A program made the position numbers and the translations under genes. Below the pieces are notes generated by a model. It searched no databases and was not told the origin of the DNA. It saw only the letters and a list, made by a program, of their open reading frames with translations. Shown piece by piece: positions 7,429 through 17,685 of a DNA stretch of 64,000 nt (the first letter of the stretch is position 1; the number at the start of each line of letters is the position of its first letter). The stretch spans positions 806,001-870,000 of the forward strand of contig NZ_JAUTAY010000001.1 in NCBI RefSeq assembly GCF_030818795.1. Reading direction: 5' to 3'. This stretch comes from Microbacterium sp. SORGH_AS_0862 (lineage in GTDB: Bacteria; Actinomycetota; Actinomycetes; Actinomycetales; Microbacteriaceae).

Positions 7429-8877
7429 GTGTCTGCTCCCCCACGCCCCTTCGCCCTCGTCGTCGCCGCGACATCGCTCCCGATGTTCATGGCGACCCTC
7501 GACAACCTGGTCATGACCAACGCCCTCCCTGTCCTCCACACCGAACTCGGCGCGAGCGTCGAGCAGCTGCAGTGGTTCGTCAACGCCTACACCCTCGCCT
7601 TCGCCTCGACGATCCTGCTCGCCGCCGCGCTCGGCGACCGGCTCGGCCGACGATCGGTCTTCCTCGTCGGCATCGCTGTCTTCGGTATCGGGTCGGTGCT
7701 CGCCGCTCTCAGCACGGACCCGACGCAGCTCATCATCGCCAGAGCCGTCCAGGGCTTCGGCGGCGCCGGCGTCCTTCCCCTCTCCCTCGCGCTGCTCTCG
7801 GGCGGAGTACCCCCGCAGCGCCGCCCGCTCGCCGTCGGCATCTGGGGCGGCGTCTCCGGGCTCGGCGTCGCGGTAGGCCCGCTCGTGGGCGGCGCCGTCA
7901 TGGAGGGCTGGAACTGGCAGGCCATCTTCTGGCTGAACGTGCCGGTGGCCATCGTCGCGATCCCCCTCGCCCTCTTCGCACTCGGCAACGACCGCGGCCA
8001 GCGCGCCCGCATCGACGTGATCGGCACGCTCGTGTCGGGCGTCGGCGTACTCACCCTCGTGCACGCGATCGTCCGCGGCAACGACGACGGATGGGGTTCC
8101 ACATCCGTTGTCGGCGAGATCGCCGTGGCGGCTGCTCTCATCGCGTTCTTCCTCGTGTGGCAGTGGCGCGCGAAGGCTCCCCTCATGCCCCTCCGGCTCT
8201 ATCGAGACCGCTCGTTCGCGCTGACGAACGTCGTGGGCTTCGCGTTCAGCTTCGGCACCTTCGGCGCGGTCTTCCTCCTCATCCAGTACATGCAGGTCGT
8301 GCAAGGATCCACCCCGCTCGAGGCCGCGCTGCAGACGACACCCTGGACCATCGCCCCGATGTTCGTCGCTCCGCTCGCGGGAGTGTTCTCGGGACGTATC
8401 GGCACGCGGGCGCTCATGGTCGCCGGGCTCGCGTTCCAGGCCGTGGCTCTCGCGTGGATCGCCGCGATGCTCTCGACCACGCTCGACTACCCCTCGCTCA
8501 TCGCACCGTTCCTGCTCGCAGGGATCGGTATGGGACTCGTCTTCGCCCCGTCCGCGACGGCGCTGCTGGCCACGCTCGGACTCGTCGACCACGCGAAGGC
8601 GTCCGGCGTGAACTCGACCCTTCGCGAGATCGGCGTTGCGCTCGGAACCGCCGTCATGACGGCGATCTTTGTGGGCGCGGGCGGTCAGCTCCTGCCCGAC
8701 GCGTACGTGGATGCGGCCAGGCCCGCCGTCTACGTCGGAGCCGCCGTGCTGGTGGTCGCCGCCGTCGCGGCACTCTGGCTGCCGGCGGGGCGCTCCGCGC
8801 ACGCAGGCACCGCGACTGACTCCGCATCCACATCGGCGTCCGCTCGCGAGGAGATCGGCGTCGGCGTCGGCGCCTGA
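7429..8877 (+). CDS. DHA2-type MFS drug/proton antiporter
   Basis: 482-aa polytopic membrane exporter of the EmrB/QacA (DHA2) branch, size and hydrophobicity consistent with about 14 helices. Family motifs are visible: NLVMTNALP in the first helix (motif D1-like), LGDRLGRRSVFLVG (motif A, about residues 65-78), IARAVQGFGGAGVLPLSLALL (motif B) and GGVSGLGVAVGPLVGG (motif C, antiporter signature). The GTG at 7429 has AAAGGA 9 bases upstream. It is probably induced when a substrate releases the divergent TetR protein. The substrate is unknown. Confidence 0.9.
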   Translation: MSAPPRPFALVVAATSLPMFMATLDNLVMTNALPVLHTELGASVEQLQWFVNAYTLAFASTILLAAALGDRLGRRSVFLVGIAVFGIGSVLAALSTDPTQLIIARAVQGFGGAGVLPLSLALLSGGVPPQRRPLAVGIWGGVSGLGVAVGPLVGGAVMEGWNWQAIFWLNVPVAIVAIPLALFALGNDRGQRARIDVIGTLVSGVGVLTLVHAIVRGNDDGWGSTSVVGEIAVAAALIAFFLVWQWRAKAPLMPLRLYRDRSFALTNVVGFAFSFGTFGAVFLLIQYMQVVQGSTPLEAALQTTPWTIAPMFVAPLAGVFSGRIGTRALMVAGLAFQAVALAWIAAMLSTTLDYPSLIAPFLLAGIGMGLVFAPSATALLATLGLVDHAKASGVNSTLREIGVALGTAVMTAIFVGAGGQLLPDAYVDAARPAVYVGAAVLVVAAVAALWLPAGRSAHAGTATDSASTSASAREEIGVGVGA

Positions 8878-8884
8878 GCGCGGC

Positions 8885-8953
8885 CCGAACTCCTGCAGAC
8901 TGCGCCCTTGCGGTATCAACCCCGGGGAATCAGGCGCGGCTGCAGGAGTTCGG
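8885..8953. repeat. Inverted-repeat element, arms CCGAACTCCTGCA / TGCAGGAGTTCGG
   Basis: Perfect 13-bp arms (8885-8897 and 8941-8953; one further G-C pair can form) flank a 43-bp spacer. Two more copies with the same arms and a 43-44 bp spacer lie at 59543-59611 and 59707-59776. The element straddles the end of the TMEM175-like gene (stop at 8930), whose last residues (NSCSRA) are encoded by the right arm. It could also act as a bidirectional terminator between the convergent genes. Confidence 0.7.
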
Positions 8954-9631
8954 TCGCGCCGTCACGCGGCGGAGACGTCGTCCGGCGCCGGCGCGCCGCC
9001 CTCTTCCGCGGCGCGCGGGCGCGACAACAGGGCGGGTCAGCGGCCCGTCGACGAGGAACAGCAGGAAGGCGAGCGAGCCGGCCAGCGGACTGAGGGCCAC
9101 GACACCCGCCGAGATGATGAGAGCGCTCAGCGCTCCGCCGCCCTGCGCGCGGGCTTCGGCCAGAGGGAGATCGGGCATCGACCGGTCGTGGGTGCGCATC
9201 GCCCACGCCCACTGTGCCCAGCTGCATCCGATCGCCAGCAGGAAGTTGAGCGGCAGGAGCATACGTCCGAGCACCAGGTCGGTGAACTCGTTGTTGATCG
9301 TCGAGGTGAAGGGCACGAGCACGATGAAGAAGAGCCGCGCCGAGTTGATCCACGTGCCGAGGGTGTCGATGCGGGAGATGTGCTCGAACTGCTCGACGTG
9401 CGCCCGCCACATCAGGCTCAGAATCAGGAAGCTGATGAAGAACGTGAAGAACGGCTGCGCCATGCCGACCAGCGCCGCCCACAGATCGGCGTCGGTGCGC
9501 ACCCCCGCGAAGGTGCGGGCGGTCAGATCCAGCACCAGCAGCGTCGCCGCGATCGCGAACACGCCGTCGGTGTACGCCTCGAGCCGCCTGGTGGAGACGG
9601 TGGCCTCGGGATGCTGACGTCGCCGGATCAC
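8930..9631 (-). CDS. TMEM175-like (DUF1211) potassium channel family protein
   Basis: 233-aa membrane protein with about six helices. The first helix carries RRLEAYTDGVFAIAATLLVL, the DUF1211/TMEM175 signature, although the canonical F-S-D triplet reads Y-T-D here. Later segments include ALVGMAQPFFTFFISFLIL and LIISAGVVALSPLAGSLAFLL. Bacterial members form K+-permeable channels; selectivity here is inference. The GTG at 9631 lies 7 bases after TACGCT and directly precedes IRRRQHPEATVSTRRLEAY. The C-terminal tail is unusually Arg-rich and ends inside an inverted-repeat element, so the natural end may have been altered by that element. Confidence 0.75.
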   Translation of the reverse strand: MIRRRQHPEATVSTRRLEAYTDGVFAIAATLLVLDLTARTFAGVRTDADLWAALVGMAQPFFTFFISFLILSLMWRAHVEQFEHISRIDTLGTWINSARLFFIVLVPFTSTINNEFTDLVLGRMLLPLNFLLAIGCSWAQWAWAMRTHDRSMPDLPLAEARAQGGGALSALIISAGVVALSPLAGSLAFLLFLVDGPLTRPVVAPARRGRGRRAGAGRRLRRVTARPNSCSRA

Positions 9632-9638
9632 GTGCGTC

Positions 9639-9644
9639 AGCGTA
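9639..9644 (-). promoter_or_regulatory. -10 box of leaderless TMEM175-like gene
   Basis: TACGCT on the minus strand, 7 bases before the GTG at 9631; no Shine-Dalgarno sequence is present. Confidence 0.45.
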
Positions 9645-9655
9645 GCCCCGGGACG

Positions 9656-9690
9656 CGAAACGCCGCACCCCGACGGGATGCGGCGTTTCG
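9656..9690 (-). terminator. Hairpin terminator downstream of guaB
   Basis: 12-bp perfect arms CGAAACGCCGCA / TGCGGCGTTTCG with an 11-base loop, 12 bases after the guaB stop codon. Confidence 0.75.
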
Positions 9691-9701
9691 AGCGCGCTCG
9701 A

Positions 9702-11598
<1,897 letters not shown>

Positions 11599-12957
11599 GT
11601 GGTTTCCACCACTGCGACCGAGAGACGATCCCTACCCGGGATTCTTCTCCTCTTCGCCGCGCTCATCGTCGCGCTGCTGACCTTTACCCCCACCGCGGCT
11701 CACGCCGAGACGACCGATGAGAGCGCCAAGCAGACCGAGGTCTGCGCACCCAGCGCCACCGTCGGCTGCCTCTCCGGCACGCTGCGCGACGCCGGAGAGG
11801 GAGTCGTGGTCTCGGCCACCGGTCCCGGCGGCACCGTCTCCACCGAGACCGACGACGACGGCCGCTGGTCGCTGAGCGTCGAGCAGCCCGGCGAGTACTC
11901 GGTGACGGTCGACGCCGACACGCTGCCCGACGGTGTCACCCTGAGAAGCGACGAACCGCAGGTGCGGACGGTGACGCTCGGTGCGAACACCGCCGCGCTG
12001 TTCTCGCTCGAATCGGCGGGCGACGGCGGCGGCGGGTCCACGGGCGGCGGCACCACGACGGCCGACTCCGGCTTCAACTGGGACCGCCTCGCTCAGCAAG
12101 CGGCATCGGGCCTGCGGCTCGGACTGCTCCTGGCACTCGCCGCCGTGGGGCTCTCCCTCATCTACGGAACGACCGGCATCTCCAACTTCGCCCACGGCGA
12201 GCTCGTGACCCTCGGCGGCCTCCTCGCCTTCGTGTTCGCGAACCTGTTGGGGCTCAACATCTGGCTCGCCGGCCTCATCGTGATCGTGTTGTGCGCCGCG
12301 TTCGGCTACACGCAGGATCTCGCGATCTGGAAGCCACTGCGCAAGAAGAGGCTCTCGCTGACGCAGCTCATGATCGTCACGATCGGAATGTCGCTGGCGC
12401 TGCAGTACGTGTTCCAGTTCTTCATCGGCGCATCGACCGTGCGCATCGTCATGGCCAACCCGAAGCCCGTGCAGATCGGGCCCGTCTCGCTCAGCCAGGA
12501 CTCGCTGATCGCCATGGGCATCGCCGTCGTCGTCCTCGTCGCGGTCGGCCTCTTCCTGGTCAAGACCCGCGTGGGACGCGCGACCCGCGCCGTGAGCGAC
12601 AACCCGGCGCTGGCCGCCGCATCCGGCATCAACGTCGACGGGGTGATCCGCCTGATCTGGACCGCATCCGCGGCGCTGGCGGGCCTCGCCGGCATCCTGC
12701 TCGGTCTCGTTCTCAACGGCATCAACTGGATGACGGGCATGCAGCTGCTGCTGCTGCTCTTCTCCGCGGTGACCCTCGGCGGTCTGGGAACCGCCTTCGG
12801 CGCCCTCTTCGGCGCCCTCATCATCGGCATGACGGTCGAGCTGACGAACATCTGGCTGCCGGGCGACTTCAAGTACGCGACCGCCCTGCTGCTGCTGATC
12901 CTGCTGCTGCTGGTGCGACCTCAGGGTCTGTTCGGTCGCAAGGAACGGGTGGGCTGA
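11599..12957 (+). CDS. livH: Branched-chain amino acid ABC permease LivH with fused N-terminal extracytoplasmic domain
   Basis: Inner-membrane permease of a HAAT-type ABC importer. Unusually, the LivH fold (about residues 165-450; GTTGISNFAHGELVTLGG, IWKPLRKKR, AVSDNPALAAASGINVD) is preceded by a signal-peptide-like helix (about 12-37, ending AHA) and a beta-sandwich of the carboxypeptidase-regulatory type (SGTLRDAGEGVVVSATGPGG ... DGRWSLSVEQPGEYSVTVDA), then a Gly/Thr-rich linker. Normal LivH is about 290-310 aa; this is 452. The GTG at 11599 follows GGAGG by 4 bases and starts the signal peptide; a GTG at 11578 would add seven residues. Four bases separate it from livM. The extra domain may contact the binding protein or cell wall (inference). 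Confidence 0.85.
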   Translation: MVSTTATERRSLPGILLLFAALIVALLTFTPTAAHAETTDESAKQTEVCAPSATVGCLSGTLRDAGEGVVVSATGPGGTVSTETDDDGRWSLSVEQPGEYSVTVDADTLPDGVTLRSDEPQVRTVTLGANTAALFSLESAGDGGGGSTGGGTTTADSGFNWDRLAQQAASGLRLGLLLALAAVGLSLIYGTTGISNFAHGELVTLGGLLAFVFANLLGLNIWLAGLIVIVLCAAFGYTQDLAIWKPLRKKRLSLTQLMIVTIGMSLALQYVFQFFIGASTVRIVMANPKPVQIGPVSLSQDSLIAMGIAVVVLVAVGLFLVKTRVGRATRAVSDNPALAAASGINVDGVIRLIWTASAALAGLAGILLGLVLNGINWMTGMQLLLLLFSAVTLGGLGTAFGALFGALIIGMTVELTNIWLPGDFKYATALLLLILLLLVRPQGLFGRKERVG

Positions 12958-12960
12958 CAC

Positions 12961-13944
12961 ATGGAATTCCTGAACCTGCTCACGCAGATGGCGGCCAGCG
13001 CCATCTCGCCCGCCACGGCCGCCTTCGCCATCGCCGCGATCGGCCTGAACATCCACTTCGGCTACACGGGCCTGCTCAACATGGGCCAGGCGGGCTTCAT
13101 GCTGCTCGGTGCCTACGGCTTCGCCGTGTCGATCGGCGCAGGCCTGGGATTCTGGCCCTCGCTGCTGATCGCGATCATCGCGGTCGTCATCTTCAGCCTC
13201 ATCCTGGGCATCCCCACGCTGAAGCTGCGCGGCGACTACCTCGCCATCGTCACGATCTCGGCCGCCGAGATCGTGCGCATGGTCGGACGCTCGTCCATCA
13301 TGGGTCCCATCACGGGCGGCTCGAACGGTCTTCCCGGCGCGACCTACCGCGACCCGTTCAACGAGCTGTCGTTCCTGCCGGACGGCTCCACCACCATCCT
13401 CTGGTTCACGTACGAGAACAACGGCGTGAGCGGATGGTGGATCCGCATCGTGGCCTGGGCGCTCGTCGCAGTATTCCTCGTGCTGGTGTGGCTGCTCATG
13501 CGCAGCCCGTGGGGCCGTGTGCTCAAGGGCATCCGTGAGGACGAGGATGCGGTGCGCAGCCTCGGGAAGAGCGCCTACTCCTACAAGATGCAGGCGCTGG
13601 TGCTCGGCGGCGTGCTCGGCGCCTTCGCCGGCATCATCTACGTCCTCCCGTCCTCCGTCCAGCCGGACGCACTGGGACGCTCGACGACGTTCTTCATCTG
13701 GACCGCGCTCCTGCTGGGCGGCGCCGCGACCATCTTCGGACCCGTGCTGGGATCGATCCTGTTCTTCGCGGTGCGCATCTTCATCCAGGGCATCACCGAC
13801 ATGGTCGTGCCCGACTCGATCATGTCGACCCAGCAGACCGATCAGTTCTCGTGGATCGTGATCGGTATCGCGCTGATGCTCCTGGTCATCTTCCGACCAC
13901 AGGGCATCCTCGGCAGCAAGAAGGAGCTGAGCTTCAATGTCTGA
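12961..13944 (+). CDS. livM: Branched-chain amino acid ABC permease LivM
   Basis: 327-aa second permease of the importer. Typical LivM features are NIHFGYTGLLNMGQAGFMLLG (about residues 28-50), RGDYLAIVTISAAEIVRMVGR, TGGSNGLPGA and the EAA-like cytoplasmic loop GRVLKGIREDEDAVRSLGKSAYSYK, which couples to the ATPases. The C-terminus FRPQGILGSKKE is standard. It sits 4 bases after livH and its end overlaps the start of livG by 8 bases, so the operon is translationally coupled. Confidence 0.95.
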   Translation: MEFLNLLTQMAASAISPATAAFAIAAIGLNIHFGYTGLLNMGQAGFMLLGAYGFAVSIGAGLGFWPSLLIAIIAVVIFSLILGIPTLKLRGDYLAIVTISAAEIVRMVGRSSIMGPITGGSNGLPGATYRDPFNELSFLPDGSTTILWFTYENNGVSGWWIRIVAWALVAVFLVLVWLLMRSPWGRVLKGIREDEDAVRSLGKSAYSYKMQALVLGGVLGAFAGIIYVLPSSVQPDALGRSTTFFIWTALLLGGAATIFGPVLGSILFFAVRIFIQGITDMVVPDSIMSTQQTDQFSWIVIGIALMLLVIFRPQGILGSKKELSFNV

Positions 13945-14947
13945 GCCGATCACGGCGGCCCAGGCGGCCGCGCAGGAGAGCTCGTCGCACGTCGCACAGA
14001 CGCCCGGTGCCCCCAAGCCCGACCCGATCCTCGTCGTCGACAACATCATCCGCCGCTTCGGCGGCATGACCGCCGTCGACGTCGACCACCTCGAGGTCCA
14101 GCGCGGCGCCATCACGGCCCTCATCGGGCCCAACGGCGCCGGCAAGACGACCTTCTTCAACCTCATCACCGGCTTCGACAAGCCGACGAGCGCGAAGCGC
14201 GCCTTCGGCGGCCCGCCGGCCGACAAGGCAGCCAGGTGGTCGTTCGACGGCCGGACGCTGGGCAGCACGGCCGCATCCAAGGTCGCCCGCAGCGGCATGG
14301 TGCGCACCTTCCAGCTCACGAAGGCGCTCTCGCGCATGACGGTGCTCGACAACATGCTGCTCGGCGCGCGCGACCAGCCCGGCGAGAACATGGCTGTCGC
14401 CCTCATCCCCGCGCTCTGGCGCAAGCGGGAGAAGGAGATCACCGAGAAGGCGATGGATCTCCTGCAGCGCTTCAAGCTGTACGAGAAGCGAGAAGACCTC
14501 GCGGGCTCCCTCTCGGGCGGGCAGAAGAAGCTGCTGGAGATGGCGCGGGCGCTCATGAGCGACCCGAAGATGATCATGCTCGACGAGCCGATGGCCGGCG
14601 TGAACCCGGCCCTCACGCAGTCGCTTCTCGGCCACATCCAGGCGCTCCGCGACGACGGCACCACCGTGCTGTTCGTCGAGCACGACATGCACATGGTGCG
14701 TCACATCTCCGACTGGGTCGTGGTGATGGCACAGGGCGCCATCGTCGCCGAAGGCCCCGCGGGCGAGGTCATGAGCCAGCAGGCGGTCGTGGATGCCTAC
14801 CTCGGCGCGCACCACGACACCGACCTCGGTGACGACTCGCTGCTCGACACGTCGGTCATCCAACAGCTCGAGGCCGAGGCGGAGGCTGCGGATGCGGCCG
14901 CCGAGCGGCAGATCGACGAGGCGCTCGGAAAGGAGAACCGTTCATGA
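13937..14947 (+). CDS. livG: Branched-chain amino acid ABC transporter ATP-binding protein LivG
   Basis: Cytoplasmic ATPase powering the importer. Walker A GPNGAGKTTFFN (about residue 65), Q-loop region RTFQLTKAL, signature LSGGQKKLLEMARALM, Walker B MIMLDEPMAGVNP and H-loop VLFVEHDMHMV are all present. At 336 aa it is longer than typical LivG (about 255-290) because of an N-terminal Ala/Gln/Ser extension and a C-terminal acidic tail (TSVIQQLEAEAEAADAAAE), both common in this family group. The loop between Walker A and the signature carries an insert (SAKRAFGGPPADKAARWSF). Confidence 0.95.
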   Translation: MSEPITAAQAAAQESSSHVAQTPGAPKPDPILVVDNIIRRFGGMTAVDVDHLEVQRGAITALIGPNGAGKTTFFNLITGFDKPTSAKRAFGGPPADKAARWSFDGRTLGSTAASKVARSGMVRTFQLTKALSRMTVLDNMLLGARDQPGENMAVALIPALWRKREKEITEKAMDLLQRFKLYEKREDLAGSLSGGQKKLLEMARALMSDPKMIMLDEPMAGVNPALTQSLLGHIQALRDDGTTVLFVEHDMHMVRHISDWVVVMAQGAIVAEGPAGEVMSQQAVVDAYLGAHHDTDLGDDSLLDTSVIQQLEAEAEAADAAAERQIDEALGKENRS

Positions 14948-15869
14948 CGAACGCGACCGAACCGGTCCTCGTCGCGAAGGACCTGCACGCCGGCTACCTG
15001 CCGGGGGTCAACATCCTCAACGGCGTGAACATCGTCGCCCACCCGGGCGAGCTCATCGGCATCATCGGCCCCAACGGCGCGGGCAAGTCCACGTTCCTGA
15101 AGGCGGTGTTCGGCCAGGTCTCGATCCGCGGCGGCTCCGTCACACTCAAGGGGACCGACATCACCGGATGGAAGCCCAACAAGCTGGTTTCGACCGGAGT
15201 GGGCTTCGTGCCCCAGACGAACAACGTGTTCCCCTCGCTCACGATCGAGGAGAACCTGCAGATGGGCATCTACCAGAAGCCGCGCAAGTTCCGGGAGCAG
15301 CTCGACAAGATCTTCGAGATCTTCCCGGTGCTCGCCGACCGTCGCGATCAGCGGGCAGGCTCGCTGTCGGGCGGTGAGCGCCAGTCCGTCGCGATGGCGC
15401 GCGCCCTCATGATGGACCCGTCCGTGCTGCTGCTCGACGAGCCCTCGGCGGGCTTGTCACCGGTCCGTCAGGACGAGACCTTCATCCGCACCCGCCGCAT
15501 CAACAAGGCGGGCGTGAGCGTGATCATGGCCTCGAGCAGAACGCGCGACGCTGCCTGCAGATCTGCGACCGCGCGTACGTGCTCGACCAGGGACGCGACG
15601 CCTACACGGGCACGGGACGCGAGCTCGCGAACGACCCGAAGGTCATCCAGCTCTACCTCGGCACGCTCGCAGCCGACGTGGATGCCGACAAGTCCGCCGC
15701 ATCCGCCGCAGCACCCGCCACGGCCGAACCGGCTCCCGCCGGCACGGTGGCCCCGGACGAGCAGGTTCCGACGTCCGTGACGGCCGGCTCGAGCGCGGCG
15801 GAAGACCTCCCGCCGGCAGCCGAGCCCATGTCGGACCCCGGTGCGGAGCCCGACGCCGGCAAGGCCTGA
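14944..15869 (+). pseudogene. livF: Branched-chain amino acid ABC transporter ATP-binding protein LivF, frame interrupted
   Basis: Second ATPase of the importer, overlapping livG by 4 bases. The frame is normal through Walker A (GPNGAGKSTFLKAVFGQV), the signature LSGGERQSVAMARALMMD and Walker B LLLDEPSAGLSP, then breaks at about 15530. The expected GVSVIM-VEQN reads GVSVIMASSR, because two extra bases (CC after ATGG) shift the frame. The correct frame resumes at once with ICDRAYVLDQGRDAYTGTGRELANDPKVIQLYLGTLAADVDADKS and ends at 15869 (this run given as landmarks ICDRAYVLDQG and VIQLYLGTLAAD). Removing the two bases gives a protein of about 307 aa. Either a genuine inactivation or, more likely, an assembly error, since other essential genes here show similar indels. 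Confidence 0.8.
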
Positions 15870-15907
15870 AACCCGCGCGGCGCCACACGCCGCCTGAGCG
15901 CTCCGAA

Positions 15908-15935
15908 GGGGGCGGATGCACCCGCATCCGCCCCC
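15908..15935 (+). terminator. Terminator of the livHMGF operon
   Basis: 12-bp perfect arms GGGGGCGGATGC / GCATCCGCCCCC with a 4-base loop, about 40 bases after the livF stop. Confidence 0.75.
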
Positions 15936-15963
15936 CCTCCTTGTCCCCGCCCTCCGCCCTGCC

Positions 15964-15997
15964 CGCACGGCGCCCCGGCCCGCACGGCGCCCCGGCC
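15964..15997. repeat. 17-bp tandem duplication
   Basis: The unit CGCACGGCGCCCCGGCC occurs twice in direct succession between the two liv transcription units. Confidence 0.75.
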
Positions 15998-16006
15998 CGT
16001 GGACCG

Positions 16007-16062
16007 CCTGCTCGCCTGTCACAAATCGCGCCGATAGCCGCGATTTGTGACAGGCGAGCAGG
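16007..16062. repeat. Perfect palindrome with 24-bp arms
   Basis: Arms at 16007-16030 and 16039-16062 are exact reverse complements with an 8-base loop (CCGATAGC); the inner part reads TGTCACAAATCGCG. It is far longer than the nearby terminators and lies between them. It could be a strong bidirectional terminator, a protein-binding site or a REP-type element. Confidence 0.8.
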
Positions 16063-16163
16063 GGGGTGGAACGAGCACAGGCGGGGAACGAGCGTCCGGG
16101 GGGCGGACGGTGGGCGGACGGGCCGAGGCGAGACGCTCGCACGCGCACCGCCCGCGGACACAT

Positions 16164-16193
16164 GAACGCCCCCGGGCGGACCCGGGGGCGTTC
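16164..16193 (-). terminator. Terminator of the branched-chain amino acid binding-protein gene
   Basis: 13-bp perfect arms GAACGCCCCCGGG / CCCGGGGGCGTTC with loop CGGA, 19 bases after the stop codon. Confidence 0.8.
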
Positions 16194-16212
16194 GTGTGCG
16201 TGAGCAGTCAGA

Positions 16213-17526
16213 TCAAGACTTGCCCTCGACAGCGCTCTGCCAGACGGGCTTGTTGTCACCGTCGAACTTGTAGATGCCGATGAAGGCGCTCGAGGGGTCG
16301 TTCTTGTCGTTGAACGGCCCCGTGCCGGCGACACCCGTGTAGTGGATGTCCTTGCCGTCGGCGATGAGAGCCTTGCAGTCGGCGTACGTGGAGCACTCTT
16401 CGCCACCGGTCGCACCCGACACCGCGGCCAGGTTCGCCTGGATGGTGGCCGGGTCGGTCGCGCCGCCCTTCAGGGCCGCGAGGGCCGAGAGGATGACCGC
16501 GTCGTAGGACTCAGCGGAGTACGAGTAGTCGTCGAGCGCCGAGCCTTCGACCGCCTCGTGCCAGGCCGAGGCCCGCTCCTTGAAGTCCTCGGCGGGGTTC
16601 GCACCGGGGATCGTGCCCTGCGCGCCCTCGAGCGTTCCGGGCTCGAAGTCCGACGAGAAGTCCGACGTGTTGCCGTCCGTGTAGTAGGTGCGGGACATGT
16701 CCCAGCCCTGCGACACGAGCTCGGGGATGATCGCCTTGGTCTCATCGAACGCGATGATCACGATCGCGTCGGGGTTGGTGGCCAGCGCCGCCGTCACCTC
16801 GGACGAGAAGGTGGTCTGACCGGGAGGGAACTCCTGGCCCGCGCCCTTGGCGCCGTAGGTGACCGAGCCGCCCGCGCCGGTGACCGTCTCCTCGATCACG
16901 TCGCGCAGGCCCGTGCCGTAAGCGTCGTTGAAGACGAGGAACGCGATGTTCGCGTTGCCGTCGCTCGTGATGAGCTGACCCAGCGCGGAACCCTGCACCG
17001 TGTCCGGCGGAGCGGTGCGGAAGTAGAAGTCGGAGTAGCCCGAGAGGGAGGCCGCCGTGTTCGCGGGCGAGATCTGCACGATCGGGCTCGCGCTCTTGGT
17101 GAGCTTGTCGACGACGTTCAGCGACACCGAGGAGGATGCGGCGCCGATCACGATCGAGACGTCTGCGTTGATGAGCTCGTCGGCCGAGGCGGACGAGACG
17201 GTCATGTCGTTGCTGTCACCGGAGTCGGTCCAGAACGTACATGCCTTGTCGCCAGCGGCGACGATGTCATCGACAGCCAGGCCGACACCGGCGATCTCGG
17301 GCGGGCCGAGGAACGCCAGGGTTCCCGTGGTGGGCAGCAGGGTGCCGACCTTCAGGATGTCAGCGCTCGTGGTGCCGTCGGCACAGTTCTGCGCCGTGTA
17401 GTCGCCACCTGCGTCTGAGCTGCCGGAGGGCGCTGCTTCGCCCCCGCCGGCACACCCGACGAGCGCAAGCGCCGAGACGCCCGCGAGGGCGGTCGCGGCA
17501 AACCACGCCTTCTTGGAGTGAACCAT
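16213..17526 (-). CDS. Branched-chain amino acid ABC transporter substrate-binding lipoprotein
   Basis: 437-aa periplasmic-type binding protein (Peripla_BP_6/LivK class), anchored as a lipoprotein: signal peptide AATALAGVSALALVGCAGGG with lipobox LVGC. The mature part shows the family pattern LKVGTLLPTTGTLAFLGPPEIAGVGLAV, QISPANTAASLSGYSDFYFR and SYDAVILSALAALKGG (given as landmarks). It begins with an insert containing a Cys (QNCADGTTSADI), typical of actinobacterial members. The ATG at 17526 has AAAGGA 9 bases upstream; the in-frame ATG six codons earlier lacks one. It is convergent with livHMGF rather than in the operon, so binding protein and permease are separately transcribed. Confidence 0.9.
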   Translation of the reverse strand: MVHSKKAWFAATALAGVSALALVGCAGGGEAAPSGSSDAGGDYTAQNCADGTTSADILKVGTLLPTTGTLAFLGPPEIAGVGLAVDDIVAAGDKACTFWTDSGDSNDMTVSSASADELINADVSIVIGAASSSVSLNVVDKLTKSASPIVQISPANTAASLSGYSDFYFRTAPPDTVQGSALGQLITSDGNANIAFLVFNDAYGTGLRDVIEETVTGAGGSVTYGAKGAGQEFPPGQTTFSSEVTAALATNPDAIVIIAFDETKAIIPELVSQGWDMSRTYYTDGNTSDFSSDFEPGTLEGAQGTIPGANPAEDFKERASAWHEAVEGSALDDYSYSAESYDAVILSALAALKGGATDPATIQANLAAVSGATGGEECSTYADCKALIADGKDIHYTGVAGTGPFNDKNDPSSAFIGIYKFDGDNKPVWQSAVEGKS

Positions 17527-17685
17527 CTGGTTCCGTCCTTTCACTCTTCAATGCGCGACCTGGACGCCGCGTTGCGCCAGAAGCTAGCCGCGCATTGTTA
17601 CGAGTGTGTTGTAGGCGCGCGTCGCGCACAGTCTCCGCACCCTTTCGCGACGAAATCGTTATGAATCGCGCCGCTTTTCGACGCA

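Larger units (their letters stand above)
15870..16212. other. Convergent intergenic region with three hairpins and a short tandem repeat
   Basis: Lies between the end of livF and the end of the binding-protein gene. It holds a terminator for each side, a 17-bp tandem duplication (15964-15997) and a long perfect palindrome (16007-16062). No coding sequence is supported. Confidence 0.6.

Noticed and set aside
11632..14694. A 1020-codon open frame on the minus strand
   Set aside because: Antisense to livHMG, whose conserved motifs are unmistakable.
15944..16165. Short open frames between livF and the binding-protein gene
   Set aside because: They run through two terminators, a palindrome and a tandem duplication and lack ribosome-binding sites.
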